A stretch of DNA of 64,000 nt, from the NCBI GenBank assembly GCA_037039685.1, contig JAWNGF010000005.1, positions 1,054,001 to 1,118,000 of the forward strand, in the 5' to 3' direction. The notes beneath the pieces are model-generated. The model worked only from the letters and a program-made list of their open reading frames with translations. It was not told the origin of the DNA and made no database searches. The position numbers were made by a program, and so were the translations under genes. Origin of the DNA: Ceratobasidium sp. AG-K. Taxonomy: Eukaryota > Basidiomycota > Agaricomycetes > Cantharellales > Ceratobasidiaceae. Position 1 is the stretch's first letter; each line of letters opens with the position of its first letter. Positions 11,156 through 27,894 of this stretch are shown one piece after another.

Positions 11156-11538
11156 GGCACCGTACGAATATGAAAGGAGTTGGGACTGAAACGGGTAACC
11201 TGGAGCCAGGCTTCGTTTTGGGAGGATGGCTGTATCGATCAGCTCGGCGCTTGGTGTTTAATACCATTCTGAAACACTTGCTAATTTGAGCAGGAGTGTC
11301 TGTAGTTTCACCAGCCGCGCTCAAGTACAAAGCCAAGAATATCAAGAATTCGTATCTATGATCAGAGAGCCCCTTTGGATAGTATAGCTGATGTCATATT
11401 TGAGGAATAAATGCTCTCAATCTATACCAGCAAAGGTTCATATGTGATAATTCCACTTTAATAAAAGTCCACCGGTTGTTGAAAGACATCACATTAGGAA
11501 GTCATATTGGCTCAAGACTAGGAGCTAAGAAACGGGGA

Positions 11539-13182
11539 CTAATCCCAATATTCTATTAGACTGGGCTTGTTTCTGTCCATCAATATAAAGGACAGGCAGT
11601 TAGTACCTAATTCCGCCCTGATTTCTTCAGAGGCATTGCGGAGCATCTCCTCATTGGTGGAGAAGTTGCAGTTCCAAAAAACTACCCGCCCGACTCGAAG
11701 ATGCTTGAGCGTCCGCACAAGGTTGTGAGGTTTGACAGGACACCCAGCCATGTACACAACATCCAGATGAGGTAGGTCGGAGTCGGGGAGAGGGAACGGG
11801 GCCGTGTCAAATTGTGAGTCGTCAGCACACGCCTCCAAGACTAAAACTCGGAGGTTTGGTAGCAACTCCAATATGTGTTCCGCTCCCGCATCAGACGGCC
11901 AATTGATACCTCGGAGACGGAGTTCGGTTATGTTGGAACGTTTGAAGAAGACCTTGAGGTGGATGGGCTAGGTTTCTTGAGGGCCATGCAGGCCGACGTT
12001 GTCACCAATCGCAAAAGAGAATCGTAATGGTTTTGGCCCAGGGAAAAGTAGCGAAAGGGTGGCATGGGGGTGTGAATCGCTCTATGAATGTACTATAAGA
12101 ACCTCTAAATCATCTAAACGCACAGGAGCTATAGTAGAATCCACGGGATGCTGGTCTAGAGTATCAATCTCAAAATGAAGCAGCTTTAGCTTTGGACTAG
12201 AGGCTAAGATATCCACGAGCTCTCGTGATGTAATCGATATATGGTGTTCACCGTTCATGAGAAGGCGGAGTTCTACCAGCCCATGATAAACCCGATGAGT
12301 CCAAGGGAAATATACCTTGCCAAGTTGCAAGCGTGTAATAGGGTGTAAAAGGGCACCAAGGCGCTCCGCAGTAACGTCTAGCGAGTAAGGTGATGGGGGA
12401 AAGTGGCTTGAGTGGCTACGACTGTCGATAATGTTGGTAGTTTGAGTACCCAGGAGGCTCCAAACGGGTAGCTCAGTAACATTAAGCTTGGTGAGCATTC
12501 CGGGCGCACAATTGTCGAAACAATGATCTATGAGTGGCATCATGTATCCGTAATTTGGCGTGTAGCATATTACTAGCTCGAGAGACCTAGCCTGTGGTGC
12601 CGTAATAGTGATAATATCCAGCATACTTTGATGGTCATAATTATAACAATCTTTTTGTTCGTAAATATGAATGTCTAGTAGAGAGCTGCCCGCTCGTGAT
12701 ACAAAGGTCTCTACACGAGGCTTGAACCCATGGTTTGGTGCGCTGAGGCGGACCAGGTCGATGTGGATCCAGAGGCAAGCCGAATCCAAAGCGATCTGCC
12801 GCCAACGAGTGCAGACGTGTGATAGATAATCGGGATATCTAGGAAGTGGAACGCTATTGCCGGCATCGTACATGAGACCACAAGTATCGGTGACCATGTA
12901 AAATACGCAAGTCAAGATCTCGGGTGGAAGAGAGTTGATATGTGCTATCGGGGAGGAAGTGTTTATTGTATACCCGATTGTGGCTTTAGCCTACTTGATT
13001 TTCGTCTCGAAGTAAGTGACCAGTGGAAGTTCGCTAACAATGCGGTCAAAAAACCTGCGAAACGCACCGGCAAATGACTGTTGGGAGTAGTTATGAATCG
13101 CGGCGCACGCGTCCAGATACTGATCGATCACAGAGGAGAGCAGTACACCAGTTCTATTGAGTCTCTCAAAAAGCTCAGCCAT
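11539..13182 (-). pseudogene. F-box/LRR-like protein gene 2, nonsense codons
   Basis: The closest to full length of the trio. It starts MAELFERLNRTG and carries an F-box (INSLPPEIL), a VCTRWRQIALDS-WIHIDL block and a leucine-rich region. The frame is closed three times: KIK-TAG-AKATIGYTI, where both paralogues have Gln; TAG after LEVLIVHS near 12082; and another stop near 11967-11970 where gene 3 reads through. Frame is otherwise kept between these points, as expected of a recent pseudogene. The end, IEYWD-stop near 11539, aligns with NHWD and EHWN of the neighbours. Confidence 0.75.
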
Positions 13183-13621
13183 AACACGAGTATATGGGCC
13201 TGGGGTTAGATATAGTCGGGATTGGTGAGGTGGAGTTTGGGGTGCGATGTAGCTGCTCTACCTTGAACCGGACTCCATTCGGGGAGACTGGCTGCATCCG
13301 TCAACTCGGTGCTTCCGCGAAGCTCGGTGTTCAACGCACTCCAAAACGGTGTACGCACCGACCAATTTGAGTACGTCTGCCTGAAGCTTTACCAGCACGG
13401 CTCATGCACAAAAATAAAAGGATTTGAAGGATTTGAATTTATGATCAGGGATTCCCTAGGGTGATCATTCGCCGTCGTCTTTGGAGGATAAGTGCTCTCA
13501 GTTTATGTCAGCAATGGTTCATTCGTAGTGTTTGTACAAAACATAAAGCCTTTCGGCTATCCAGAAATGAGATGTTGGGAAATACAAATCTGTCCAAGGC
13601 CTAGAGACCACAAAACAGAAT

Positions 13622-15270
13622 TTAATCCCAGTGGTTTATTGGGCTGGGCTCGTTTTCGTCAACCCATACAAAGGACGAGCAGATAACACCCAACTCCGCC
13701 TTGATTTCTTCATAATCGCTGCGGTACTGAGTCATACCTTCATCTTTGGGGAAGTCGCACCTCCAAAAAACGACCACTTCGACTCGAAGATGTTTGAGCG
13801 TCCGCGCAAGCTTGCCAAGGTCAATAGTGCATTCAACCATGTACATAACATCTAAATGGGGTGGGTCGTAGTCGACAGAAGGGAATGGACTCGAGGAATA
13901 AGGTAAGTCATCAGTGCAAGCCTCCAAGGCTAAAACTCGAAGGCTTGGTACGACTCCAATAGAATTTCTGGTCCCCCATGAGGGGGCCAAATGAGATATC
14001 GGAGACGGAGCTCGGTTGTGTTGGAACGTTTGAAGAATTCCTTGATCTGGATCAGCCAGTCTTGTTGTTGGGGGTCGTCCATATCAATGTATGCGCTATG
14101 TGTGAATGAAAATCGCAACGGTTTTGGCCCGGTGGCAAGTAGCGAAAGAATGACCTGGGGGTTTTCATCATCCAAAAAATGCAATATCAGCACCTCTAGA
14201 TCGTCCAAGCGTATGGGAGCTATCAAAGAGCCCATGGGGGTATCGTCCAACACATTAATCTCGCAATGAAGGAGCTTTAGCCTGGGGCTAGCGGCTAGGA
14301 TACCCTGAAGCTCCAGCTTTGTAATAAGTGCCCCACATTCATTATTGGAGAGAAGGCTGAGTTCTACTAGCCCATGGTAAGCCTGGTGAGTCCAAGGAAA
14401 GTAAACTCCATCCAGTTTTAACTGTGTGACAGGAAGTAAAAGAGCATCGAGGCGTTCTGCTGAAACATTCAGTGGGCTCGGCCATGCAACAGTCTGGCTC
14501 AAGCGCTCATGACTATCAATAAAGTGGGTCCCCTGGGTACTATTTTCACCCGGATTACATTGCTCGGTAAGATTAAGCTTAGTGAATATTGTGGGGACAT
14601 AGTTATTGAAGCATTGTTCTAGAAGCCTTGGGTGTTGCCATAACCTGGTATGTAGCGTGCTGCTAGCTCAAGAGACCTGGTCTGTGGCGCTGTGAGAGCG
14701 ATAAGGTCCAGCATACTTTGATGGTCGTAAGTGTACAATTTGCTTGTTCGTAAATGTGGACGTCCAATAAGCAGTTGCCCACTCGTGATACAAAGGTCTC
14801 TGCACGAGGCTTGAACCCATGGTTTGGCGGGCTGAGACGGACCAAGTCGATGTGAGTCCAAAGGCGAGGGGAATCCAAAGCGACCTGTCGCCAGAGAGTG
14901 CAGACGTGTGATAGGAACTCAGGATATCTGGGAAGTGGAATGCTATTACCAACATCGTACGTGAGACCACAGGTATCGGCGACGATGTGAAATATGCGAG
15001 TCAGGATCTCGGGCGGGAGAGTGTTAATATGGGAAACGGGGAGGAGGAGTTTATGGTATAGCCAATAGTGGCTTTAGCTTGTTTGATTTTTGTCTCGTAG
15101 GAAGTGACTAGTGGAAGCTCACTTGCCACACGGTCGAAAAACGCGCAAGAGACACCAGCAAATGACAACCGGGGGTGGCTACGAATTGCGACACACACGT
15201 CTAAATACTGATCGATCGCGGAGGAGAGCAGTGCACCGGTTTTCTCAAGTCTTTCGAAAAGCTCCGACAT
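13622..15270 (-). pseudogene. F-box/LRR-like protein gene 3, frameshifts
   Basis: Third tandem copy, same orientation, spacing about 400 bp from gene 2. It starts MSELFERLEKTG and keeps the Gln that gene 2 lost (KIKQAKATIGYTI). The frame slips just before the F-box (near 15040), again in HIYEQANC-TYDHQSM (near 14740) and near 13980-13930 where PEILLE should continue into SLRVLALEA. The leucine-rich part reads RLDDLEVL and GPKPLRFSF, and the copy ends INHWD. Several independent shifts make a functional product unlikely, although a single slip could be an assembly error. Confidence 0.7.
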
Positions 15271-15481
15271 GGTACGAGTATATAGACCTGCACTTAGTCG
15301 GGGCTTGTGGTGGAGTTTGAAACGCGATGTGGGTGCCTAGTAGACGCCAGGCGGTAAGTTGGGTGTCAGACATGCCATTTTGATAAAATTTAAACTAGCT
15401 TGTTCGCTAAAATAAGAAGATGCATAAAACGTAGAATTAAACTGTATTCAAAAATTTACAAATCAGACCCCTCTAAAAAGC
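15271..15481. other. Spacer between F-box gene 3 start and AROM 3' end
   Basis: About 210 bp of AT-rich sequence holding the upstream side of F-box copy 3 and the 3' flank of AROM. No gene seen. Confidence 0.4.
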
Positions 15482-20630
<5,149 letters not shown>

Positions 20631-20675
20631 GGCGTGAGTCGTGTGAAGTACGGAACGTCTAGACGAGCTTAGCTC

Positions 20676-20682
20676 TATATAT
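20676..20682 (-). promoter_or_regulatory. TATA-like box of AROM
   Basis: TATATAT about 46 bp before the AROM ATG on the minus strand. Position suits a core promoter with a short leader. Confidence 0.4.
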
Positions 20683-21920
20683 CGCTCTTGCTGTGGGAGT
20701 TCAGCAGGGACGTGCGACGAAATGCTAGCTCAAGTGCGTTGTCGTTGGAAGCGCGGGAAAGTAGGGTCCTGTTAAGTAGACTACCGGATCTAATACATCC
20801 GTGCTAGGTTCCGAGCCGGGTGTAATAGACCTTGTTTTCCGCGATCCAGGTAAAAGCTCCGGAGTTGGTCGAATCCAACCGACTTCAACGTCCTCTGAAC
20901 AATCCGCTTTGACAATGTATCGAAGGCCTGTCCAACATAACGTCTCAGTCAAAGACTGCCAGCGACATTTTCGGCGAGTACAATGTCCAAGGATGTCCGC
21001 GGCCTGGCAGCGTCATCGTTCAGTCGATTGAACTAAGGCTGTACCGCCTGCAGGCCATGGAGTTGATCGGATGCTCCACCGAGCCTGCTGGGGGCGATGT
21101 CACAGCGCTGAACACGTTGGTAGAGTCGGATGTCAGGTTGGCGGTGTTAAGTTCAATTGAGATCTGAATGCGAAGGAGCTTGTATTCAGATGAGTTACGA
21201 TCCGTATTCGGTAGGGCGTGGTATCAGGGGTAAAACACTCACGAAAGGATAGTGCGGTACAGCCTGGACGCTGTCGCGCTTCTCAACAAATGGGCGGAAA
21301 AGCGCGAGGGATCGAGGCAACTTCTAATGTCGCTACCAGGAACGATGTGATTTGTAATGAGTTGATCGTGGAGGTGGAATCTAGGTCCCGAGCCAACTTG
21401 TGACTGCCGGCGGTTCCCAGCCAGCGCTAAATGCTTCCCACGTGCAACGCCTGTAAACCAGCCCCGGGCTCGAACACCATTCGTATATGATGAAAAGGCT
21501 GTCGCGGAGCCTCTAACCAGCCACATTCCTACTGTCGTAAGTGTATTTTGCCTTGTGCTCGGATCAATGTCCAGCTGTGCTCTCATAACGCATGTCAAGG
21601 TACTAGCGCGAAATCATGATAATTACCGCTCAAAGTGCAAATGGAAAGAATGTGAACTGCTGTTTGTACGTGGACATTTAGCCAACGCTGCGGTGAGCTC
21701 ATTTAAACGTGGTATTTGTCTACAAATGTGGTTGAAGTGTGAGTGGTTGTCGGTTTGCGGGGGGAAATTATCATGTGACAACTTCCCTGACTGAGTCAAA
21801 TGAGAATCAAATACTGCAACGTGAACCTTTGGTCGTCATATTGAGCCCACTCTGCGTTTGAGAGTTTGTCTACAGGCCCTTTAGAACGATCAAAACGAAT
21901 ATCATTCCCGCATTTCCGAC
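20683..21920. other. Intergenic region between divergent AROM and dehydrogenase genes
   Basis: The two genes point away from each other, so this 1.2 kb holds both promoters. Short open frames on both strands (such as 21239-21598, minus) show no family signal. Confidence 0.5.
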
Positions 21921-23397
21921 ATGTCGAACTTGACCTGCCGAGGAGTAGTTATCTGCGCAAACCTTGAAAAAATCAGGACCAACGATAGACTAAAGCTCCT
22001 AGGAGAGCGCTGTCATCTTTCCGTGAGTTGATGTATTTTGCGAAACTTCACGCGCATCCAGTTGATTTCGGCGTCTTTTCATAGTTGGTACACCACGGCT
22101 CCCGCCAAACTATCATCAATGATTTTCGACGGCTCGCCGCTGAAAGCCCTCAGCATGCAGTCGTATTTTTCCCTGGGTCGATTGGCGCGGCTGACAACAG
22201 ATGGGATAAAGAGCTCTTTTCTCCTCTAGCTAGAAATCTCAAACTGGCCGTCGGCACTGGTGCTGGTTATGACCATGTAGATGTGGATTATTTGACCCAA
22301 ATAGGCACTTGCTATGCAAACTCTCCTATTGCTGTTGCTGAGTAGGTGGCATCAACCACGGGACGCAGGAGAGGCTGAACTTCCGAACATAGGCCTACCG
22401 CATTGACGGCCGTCTCTCTCATTTTGCAAACAATTCGCGCAACCACGCTGGCCGAGATGACTCTGCGAAAAGGTCAATGGAAATCAGGACTAGAATATAC
22501 CGACGATATCAGGGATTTAACCATAGGTTTGGGTGCACTTGCGCGGGTGACTCTTACGCATATACTGAAGAATCTGCAGGTATTGTAGGCAACGGCCGGA
22601 TAGGACAAGTGAGTTGTTGTACTTTCGTTCGATACCGCAATCAACAAAATTATGTTCCCAGATTGTACAAAAGAAACTTCAAGCATTAGGGGCAGCGAAA
22701 ATCCTGTACAGTAGTAGACATCGCCTTTCTCCCTCAGGTATTTCGATATTGCATCCGGCTAGAAGCTATATTTGACTTGTAAACTCAGTTGAGGACGGCG
22801 CCATTCACAAACCACTGGACCAGTTACTGGCGCAATCGGATCTTGTGACTCTCCACTGCCCACTCACAGAAGGTATGCGCCGCAAACAGGATGGGCACCT
22901 ACTTATTTGGATGATAAAGAGACCAGACATCTCCTCTCGGACGCTCAGTTTTCTTCGATGAAACAGGGCGCATACATTGTCAATACTAGCCGTGGCCCAG
23001 GTAAGCCCCCTCATTGTACTAATTCTTCTGTACTACCACGTGAATACGTAGTTATCGATGAAGGTGCCCTGGTCCGTGCAATGAAGAGCGGTCGAATTGC
23101 TCGTGTTGGGTTGGATGTGTTTGAAAACGAGCCAGAGATACACCCGTATCTTCTGACTTCGGAGCGAGCAACACTTCTTCCAGTGAGTATGCGTCAAGCT
23201 TTACAATCCACTCGCTCAATGTGTTACAAAGCACTGGGGAAGCAATACCAAAAAGATGTTATTAGACGTGGAGCACGAGTGTATTGGTGGGGTATCAACT
23301 CTATCTGCCACGGAAGCGACTGAATCGTGTTTCAGATAACCTTGAACACTGGCTTGTCACAGGCAAACCCCAAACTCCAGTCAACTCCCCTGTTTAG
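21921..23397 (+). CDS. D-isomer 2-hydroxyacid dehydrogenase (glyoxylate/hydroxypyruvate reductase type)
   Basis: Nine exons with small introns join into a complete protein of about 330 residues starting MSNLTCRGVV. It would reduce a 2-oxoacid with NAD(P)H in the cytosol. Visible landmarks: VGTGAGYDHVDVD; PTALTAV before the dinucleotide domain; GIVGNGRIGQ (GxGxxG); LHCPLTEETRHLL; NTSRGP with the catalytic Arg; GLDVFENEP with the Glu; LPHWGSNT with the catalytic His. The start is chosen because ATG at 21921 gives in-frame splicing (GTGAGTTG..TTCATAG) into LVHHGSRQT. Key joins: ATAG/GTTTGG..CTGCAG restores IGIVGNG, and the last intron (GTGGGG..TTTCAG) leads to GKPQTPVNSPV-TAG. All catalytic residues are present. 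It is convergent with the transcription factor 0.4 kb away; a regulatory link is only a guess. Confidence 0.88.
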
Positions 23398-23804
23398 CAT
23401 TAATTTTTGATAATTTCAAAGCTTTGCCTCGATCACGAACGTCGTAGGCAAGTATCGGCCCAATTAGTTAGAAAGTAGCCCGATTGACACTCTCCCGGGT
23501 CGCCACTTCAATGTCATTTAACTTGTGCGCAGACGTATGTAAGAGAGATATAATATTCTAAAAGCTGTTATAAGGGGCACCGCCAAGCGTCCAACTAACT
23601 CCCACAATAGAAGGTCAAAATAGTTGACAATGAAGGAGTTTGAGACTATCCATATAGCTCCGCTGGTATCTCACAGAGCAATACCACAACGGTTGTTGTG
23701 GCAATAAGAGGTAGAACTCCAGGGTTAGAGTGTCGTCTAGCTTAGGGTAAATTTCAGATTTATAACACAAGCATAGCGCCTATACAAAAGTAGCACTAAC
23801 TCAC
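23398..23804. other. Convergent 3' spacer
   Basis: About 400 bp between the stop codons of the dehydrogenase and the transcription factor. Nothing recognised apart from presumed 3' untranslated sequence. Confidence 0.5.
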
Positions 23805-25868
23805 CTACGGCGCAATGGGTAACACCTTCTCCCGCGAATGTACGTAATCGTTCCATTTGATTGGACGACCATCAGCGGCAGCACTATGCCAGAGGTCATC
23901 CAACACTGACACAAAATCCGTAACCCGAAGCTGCCAAAATCTGCTGTGTGATCTAGTTAAAAGGTACTTTCGAATCGTTGAGCGCTGGCTCTTGGTGCGG
24001 GCACAGATTCCGGCCTGAAGTTGGACAGTTGGTGCATCAGCAGGGAAATCGAGAAGGAAAGAGTCTGCCCACGAACCATGAGATGCTGAAGGAATAAAAA
24101 TATTGCACCATTGGGCGATTCCCGTCCCTTGATGGTCCTAAATATTTGTAGGCTCTGTCGCACTGAGGATTGGACGCGTGGGTCGTCTGACGACGCGCCA
24201 CATACCGACTTGCCGTCGTTCGTTAGATAACCTGGAGAATATGTCAGGTGGAGTAGGCTCACCATGTACAAGTAAGTCAACAGCATGTGTCGCCAGCTCT
24301 CTTGGATTGCCAGCCAGACAACCGTCATCCATGATTCCCAGCCTGTTTGATGTTCATCTTGGACTGCTTCCCAAACTGTTAGGTGGTGTGCGATCTCCTG
24401 CCAGCTCCGGGCGCTATGGCTCTTGTCGCGACACGCGTTAATCTCCACGAGTATAGCCTGGAATTCCTTTGGATGGCAGTGCGCATAATCAAAGGAGCCG
24501 ACTGGTGGTGGTGGCAAGTGTGAATCAAAGGCATAGTCGACTCTCTGTGGAATGCCAAATGCCATCGCAATGGTAGCATCCACTAGTGTGAAAAATGTGA
24601 ACTCAATTCGTGGGGAAGCCAGTAGGTTTGCTAATGGAATGGATGTTGGGTCACAATTGTTCGGCCAGAGCGTCGGGTCGGAGTAAACAATCTGAAGGAA
24701 CACAGATGTGGCGTGACGAAGGACCTGATACACGCAAGAACTATGCACAATCGTGGTCTTCATCAGTAAGACCTACATTGGATCTGGGGTTTAGCTAGGA
24801 TTGATTGTTAAATACAATCTCTCGCACCTGTAACCAGTGCGCAAGGCAGCTTTGGACCTCGCTCGCATTAGAATGTCTGGGTGACGCATCCCTGAAAACC
24901 TGGTCTATCTGGTTGATCCAAAGTTCGTAAATGTGATTTTGTGAAGCATCCCCGTCCGCCGCGGATTCGCAAACCTTGGCGATAACGAACGTGGCCCAGC
25001 GACCAATGCTAGATTCTCGTAGCTTCGATAACGTCAACGATCTCAGGCTTTGTATCTGGATTCTCAATACAGAACTAAACAGTGTTGATCCGATCTTCTG
25101 ATCCCCTACTTGCAGTTAGAAAGATACAATGGGTTAGACCGGAGAGTGCTCACAATGCATCATGACAAAGTCCTCCAGGATAGAGCTATCCAATAGTGTT
25201 TTAGACAAGTGATAGGGAGAGTATGGCATTCGGATGTAGATTTGGGATATTTCCGGCATAATTTGAGTGGGTCTATCAGCGTATTTCGCAGGACTGTACA
25301 TGTCGGTGGCGAAGGGAATCGGATAATCCAGTTGCCGGTCTGTCAACGCTCTCGACCCACGACAAGCCTTGATACTCAGCAGTGACTCTATTCCGGTACT
25401 TTGGCTGCCCTCGGATGACACGGAGGGTGACCCAAGTGATGGCGTGCTGAGCTGGCTCGTTGGTTGTTGTAAGTCCGGCAGCTGCCGTCCCACGGCCGTA
25501 GCTTGCTCTAGCTCGTGATCTAGTGCCAGTGGAAAGTCGCCTATGCAATCGTACAGCCTATTAATTCGAGAGTGCATAGAATTAGAGGCTAGTCGTGCGT
25601 CCAGTGCATGCAGAGTGGTTTGTGGTTTCGGCAACCCGGGCGATGAGCGCACCACGCCGCGCTTATTGTGGTTGTATCCCAAACATTCGAACCCACCCTT
25701 TTCGCATCTCTCGCACACTGGTTGGCGATTATCGCATTTTTTGTGTCTTTTTGATTCAATAACGGTTAGTAATGTTCTAACGTGTACAAGTATAGGACAA
25801 GACCTTCGCTTGCAAGTCAAACAACTCCTTCCAGCAGGACCCGGTTGTAGTTTGTACTCTGAGTACAT
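23805..25868 (-). CDS. Zn2Cys6 fungal transcription factor
   Basis: The N-terminus has a binuclear zinc cluster split by an intron. Splicing at AG/GTCTTGTCC..AAAAAG/AC gives CLTCKRRHKKCDN followed by CERCEKGGFEC, the full C-x2-C-x6-C ... C-x2-C-x6-C set. A Ser/Gln-rich linker with SPS/TPS repeats follows. The rest is a long helical region of the kind found in fungal-specific transcription factors: SQIYIRMPYSPYHLSKTLL, HWLQVREIVFNN, YSDPTLWPNN. A last exon codes FWQLRVTDFVSVLDDLW and ends at TAG (complement of 23805-23807). A nuclear DNA-binding regulator, likely a dimer on CGG-type sites; target unknown. Zinc residues complete, no break found. Confidence 0.85.
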
Positions 25869-27894
25869 AAGGCGCCGAATGTGACGTTTGAACTTTCAGC
25901 AGTGAAGTGTGTACATAAAGGAGTCGTCGATGGCCGACGATCACGGGTCGTGTCTCTAATTTATACAGGCCAAAAGCAAAGAACGCAGGGAAAGTGGAAC
26001 GCAAGTACGAATAAATGGATACGATAACAGAGGTCGGAGAGCAGGAAAGTAGGAATTGAAGAGGATAGCGTAATCAGTGAGGTTGGGTGGAGGTGGCAGA
26101 GGTAGTCGCGTGTCGTCGTTGATCGCCGGTAGTCAATTTAAGAAAGTACCGTGAGTCATGTAATGTAAATTACGTAACAAGCGAAACAAACGCCAGGTTT
26201 CTCAATATCTGGAGCTTGTCCCTTTCACCGACATTCCACTTATGCTCACCATTTTCTCAGCTCGTTGGTATTTTAGCGTAGGTTTCATGCAGAGATGGTT
26301 ATAAAAACGTCGAATTTGGGATCATCGCACAGATTCAAATGCCACCCCCCCGGCCTGAAAGGTACTCCCTGCTGTGGTATTAACTGAAATAACGAATCAC
26401 ATATTGGTATGGAGACCCGCGACCATAAACACTCTTATCATCTACTAAAATCATGAGATGCAGCGGGTTGCACGCGTGGGGCGCGTTGACACGAAGCGCA
26501 TATATGCGCGACGGTAGACCTCCAAAGCGGAATGACAAGCCCCGTGGACATGACAACAGTTAACAGCGCCCCCTGTAGTACCAGTTATATACTCGGCTTA
26601 TAACGAGAGTCTTTGACACGAACACAACACTGCAAGCTGGCCCGGTATGAGACAAAGCCTGCAACTCGCGGCGGAAAACCCCCAGCACTCAGAACATCCG
26701 TGTGATTTTCCCTACGTTATCAGGCAAATTCTATCATTATTTGCGCGTTTTCTGATATGCAATAAAATGAGTTAGACGTCAAAGCTCAGTGTGGATGCCT
26801 TTCTTATTATACTGATGTGGACGGGATGGGATGAATGCATCTGGCGAACCTTGTCGGAGGGTTTGAGAATTTGTACCAGTTTAGAGATAGAACACTGGAA
26901 TCCCGGGTCGCACGAAAATGCCCTATATGGGAGTTTGGAGTTGTCATATTGGGTCGGAGGGCGACGCAGTATTCGGACACCATGTCTCCAAGAAACCCAT
27001 GCCACCGGTGCAGCTCTCCTCTACCAAACAATAGATTTCCCTCCGCGACCACTAGATTCCTAGCGATGGATCACTGTCTTTGTGGCAACTTCAGCCTCTA
27101 CTCGGTAACATCCAATAGCGTATATTCTTGCTACGACATCGACACCCAGTTATAGACTATTGGTAGGCTCGTTAAAGACCTTTAATTGAGGGAATATGAG
27201 GGCCAAAAGATACACTACGTGACTTTTGGTCGGACAGTAGGAGAAGGGTTGCAAATAATGCATGTTTTGTGGCTTGCCAGTCGTCCTTGTTGGGAAGTAG
27301 GATTGCGTTTCAATCGTAACCCAACCTCAACCTTACACAGACGCGTGCACGTGATATAGGCATATTATCAAACCTACCACCTCCCATCCCACTTACGACT
27401 ACCCTGATTAAGCTTCTACCTTGATTGGAAGCCCAGCTCTACGCGTACAACTGAACACGGGATCGGACAATCTGAATTGCCATCAGGTTTCCCGAATTGC
27501 GCAATCATATCGTTGGAATGTTTTCGTGTGGACTTGTTTGTGGAATTTTACTTCCAACACTGCTGACTGGGAGTACTCTGGGGCGAAACATATGCCAGAC
27601 GTGCTTGAATGGCATAATTTGACATATCTAGGCCTCGGCCTGACCCCCCACTAGCTTGGCTCTATCGACTACTGCCTGGTCAGTGTATTTTATTCCCTAA
27701 TTTGATCTCGGCACTTGGCGTTGGCATGTCGAAATGAATCCGTCCCGTGCTCAGTAATGAAAAGTGGGCCCGGTTAATTACCTTACTCATCGTATGGATG
27801 GGGCGTTCAAAAGGCACTCACGGTTCTGCCTAACCACGACACCAGCTGCAGCTAGCCGACCACCACTCATCACAGGCTGGGCGAGGTAATCACG
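25869..27894. other. Intergenic region (2 kb)
   Basis: Upstream side of both the divergent transcription factor and MFS-1. Open frames at 26772-27155 overlap on both strands and resemble no family, so I do not call them. No repeat or transposon ends seen. Confidence 0.5.
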
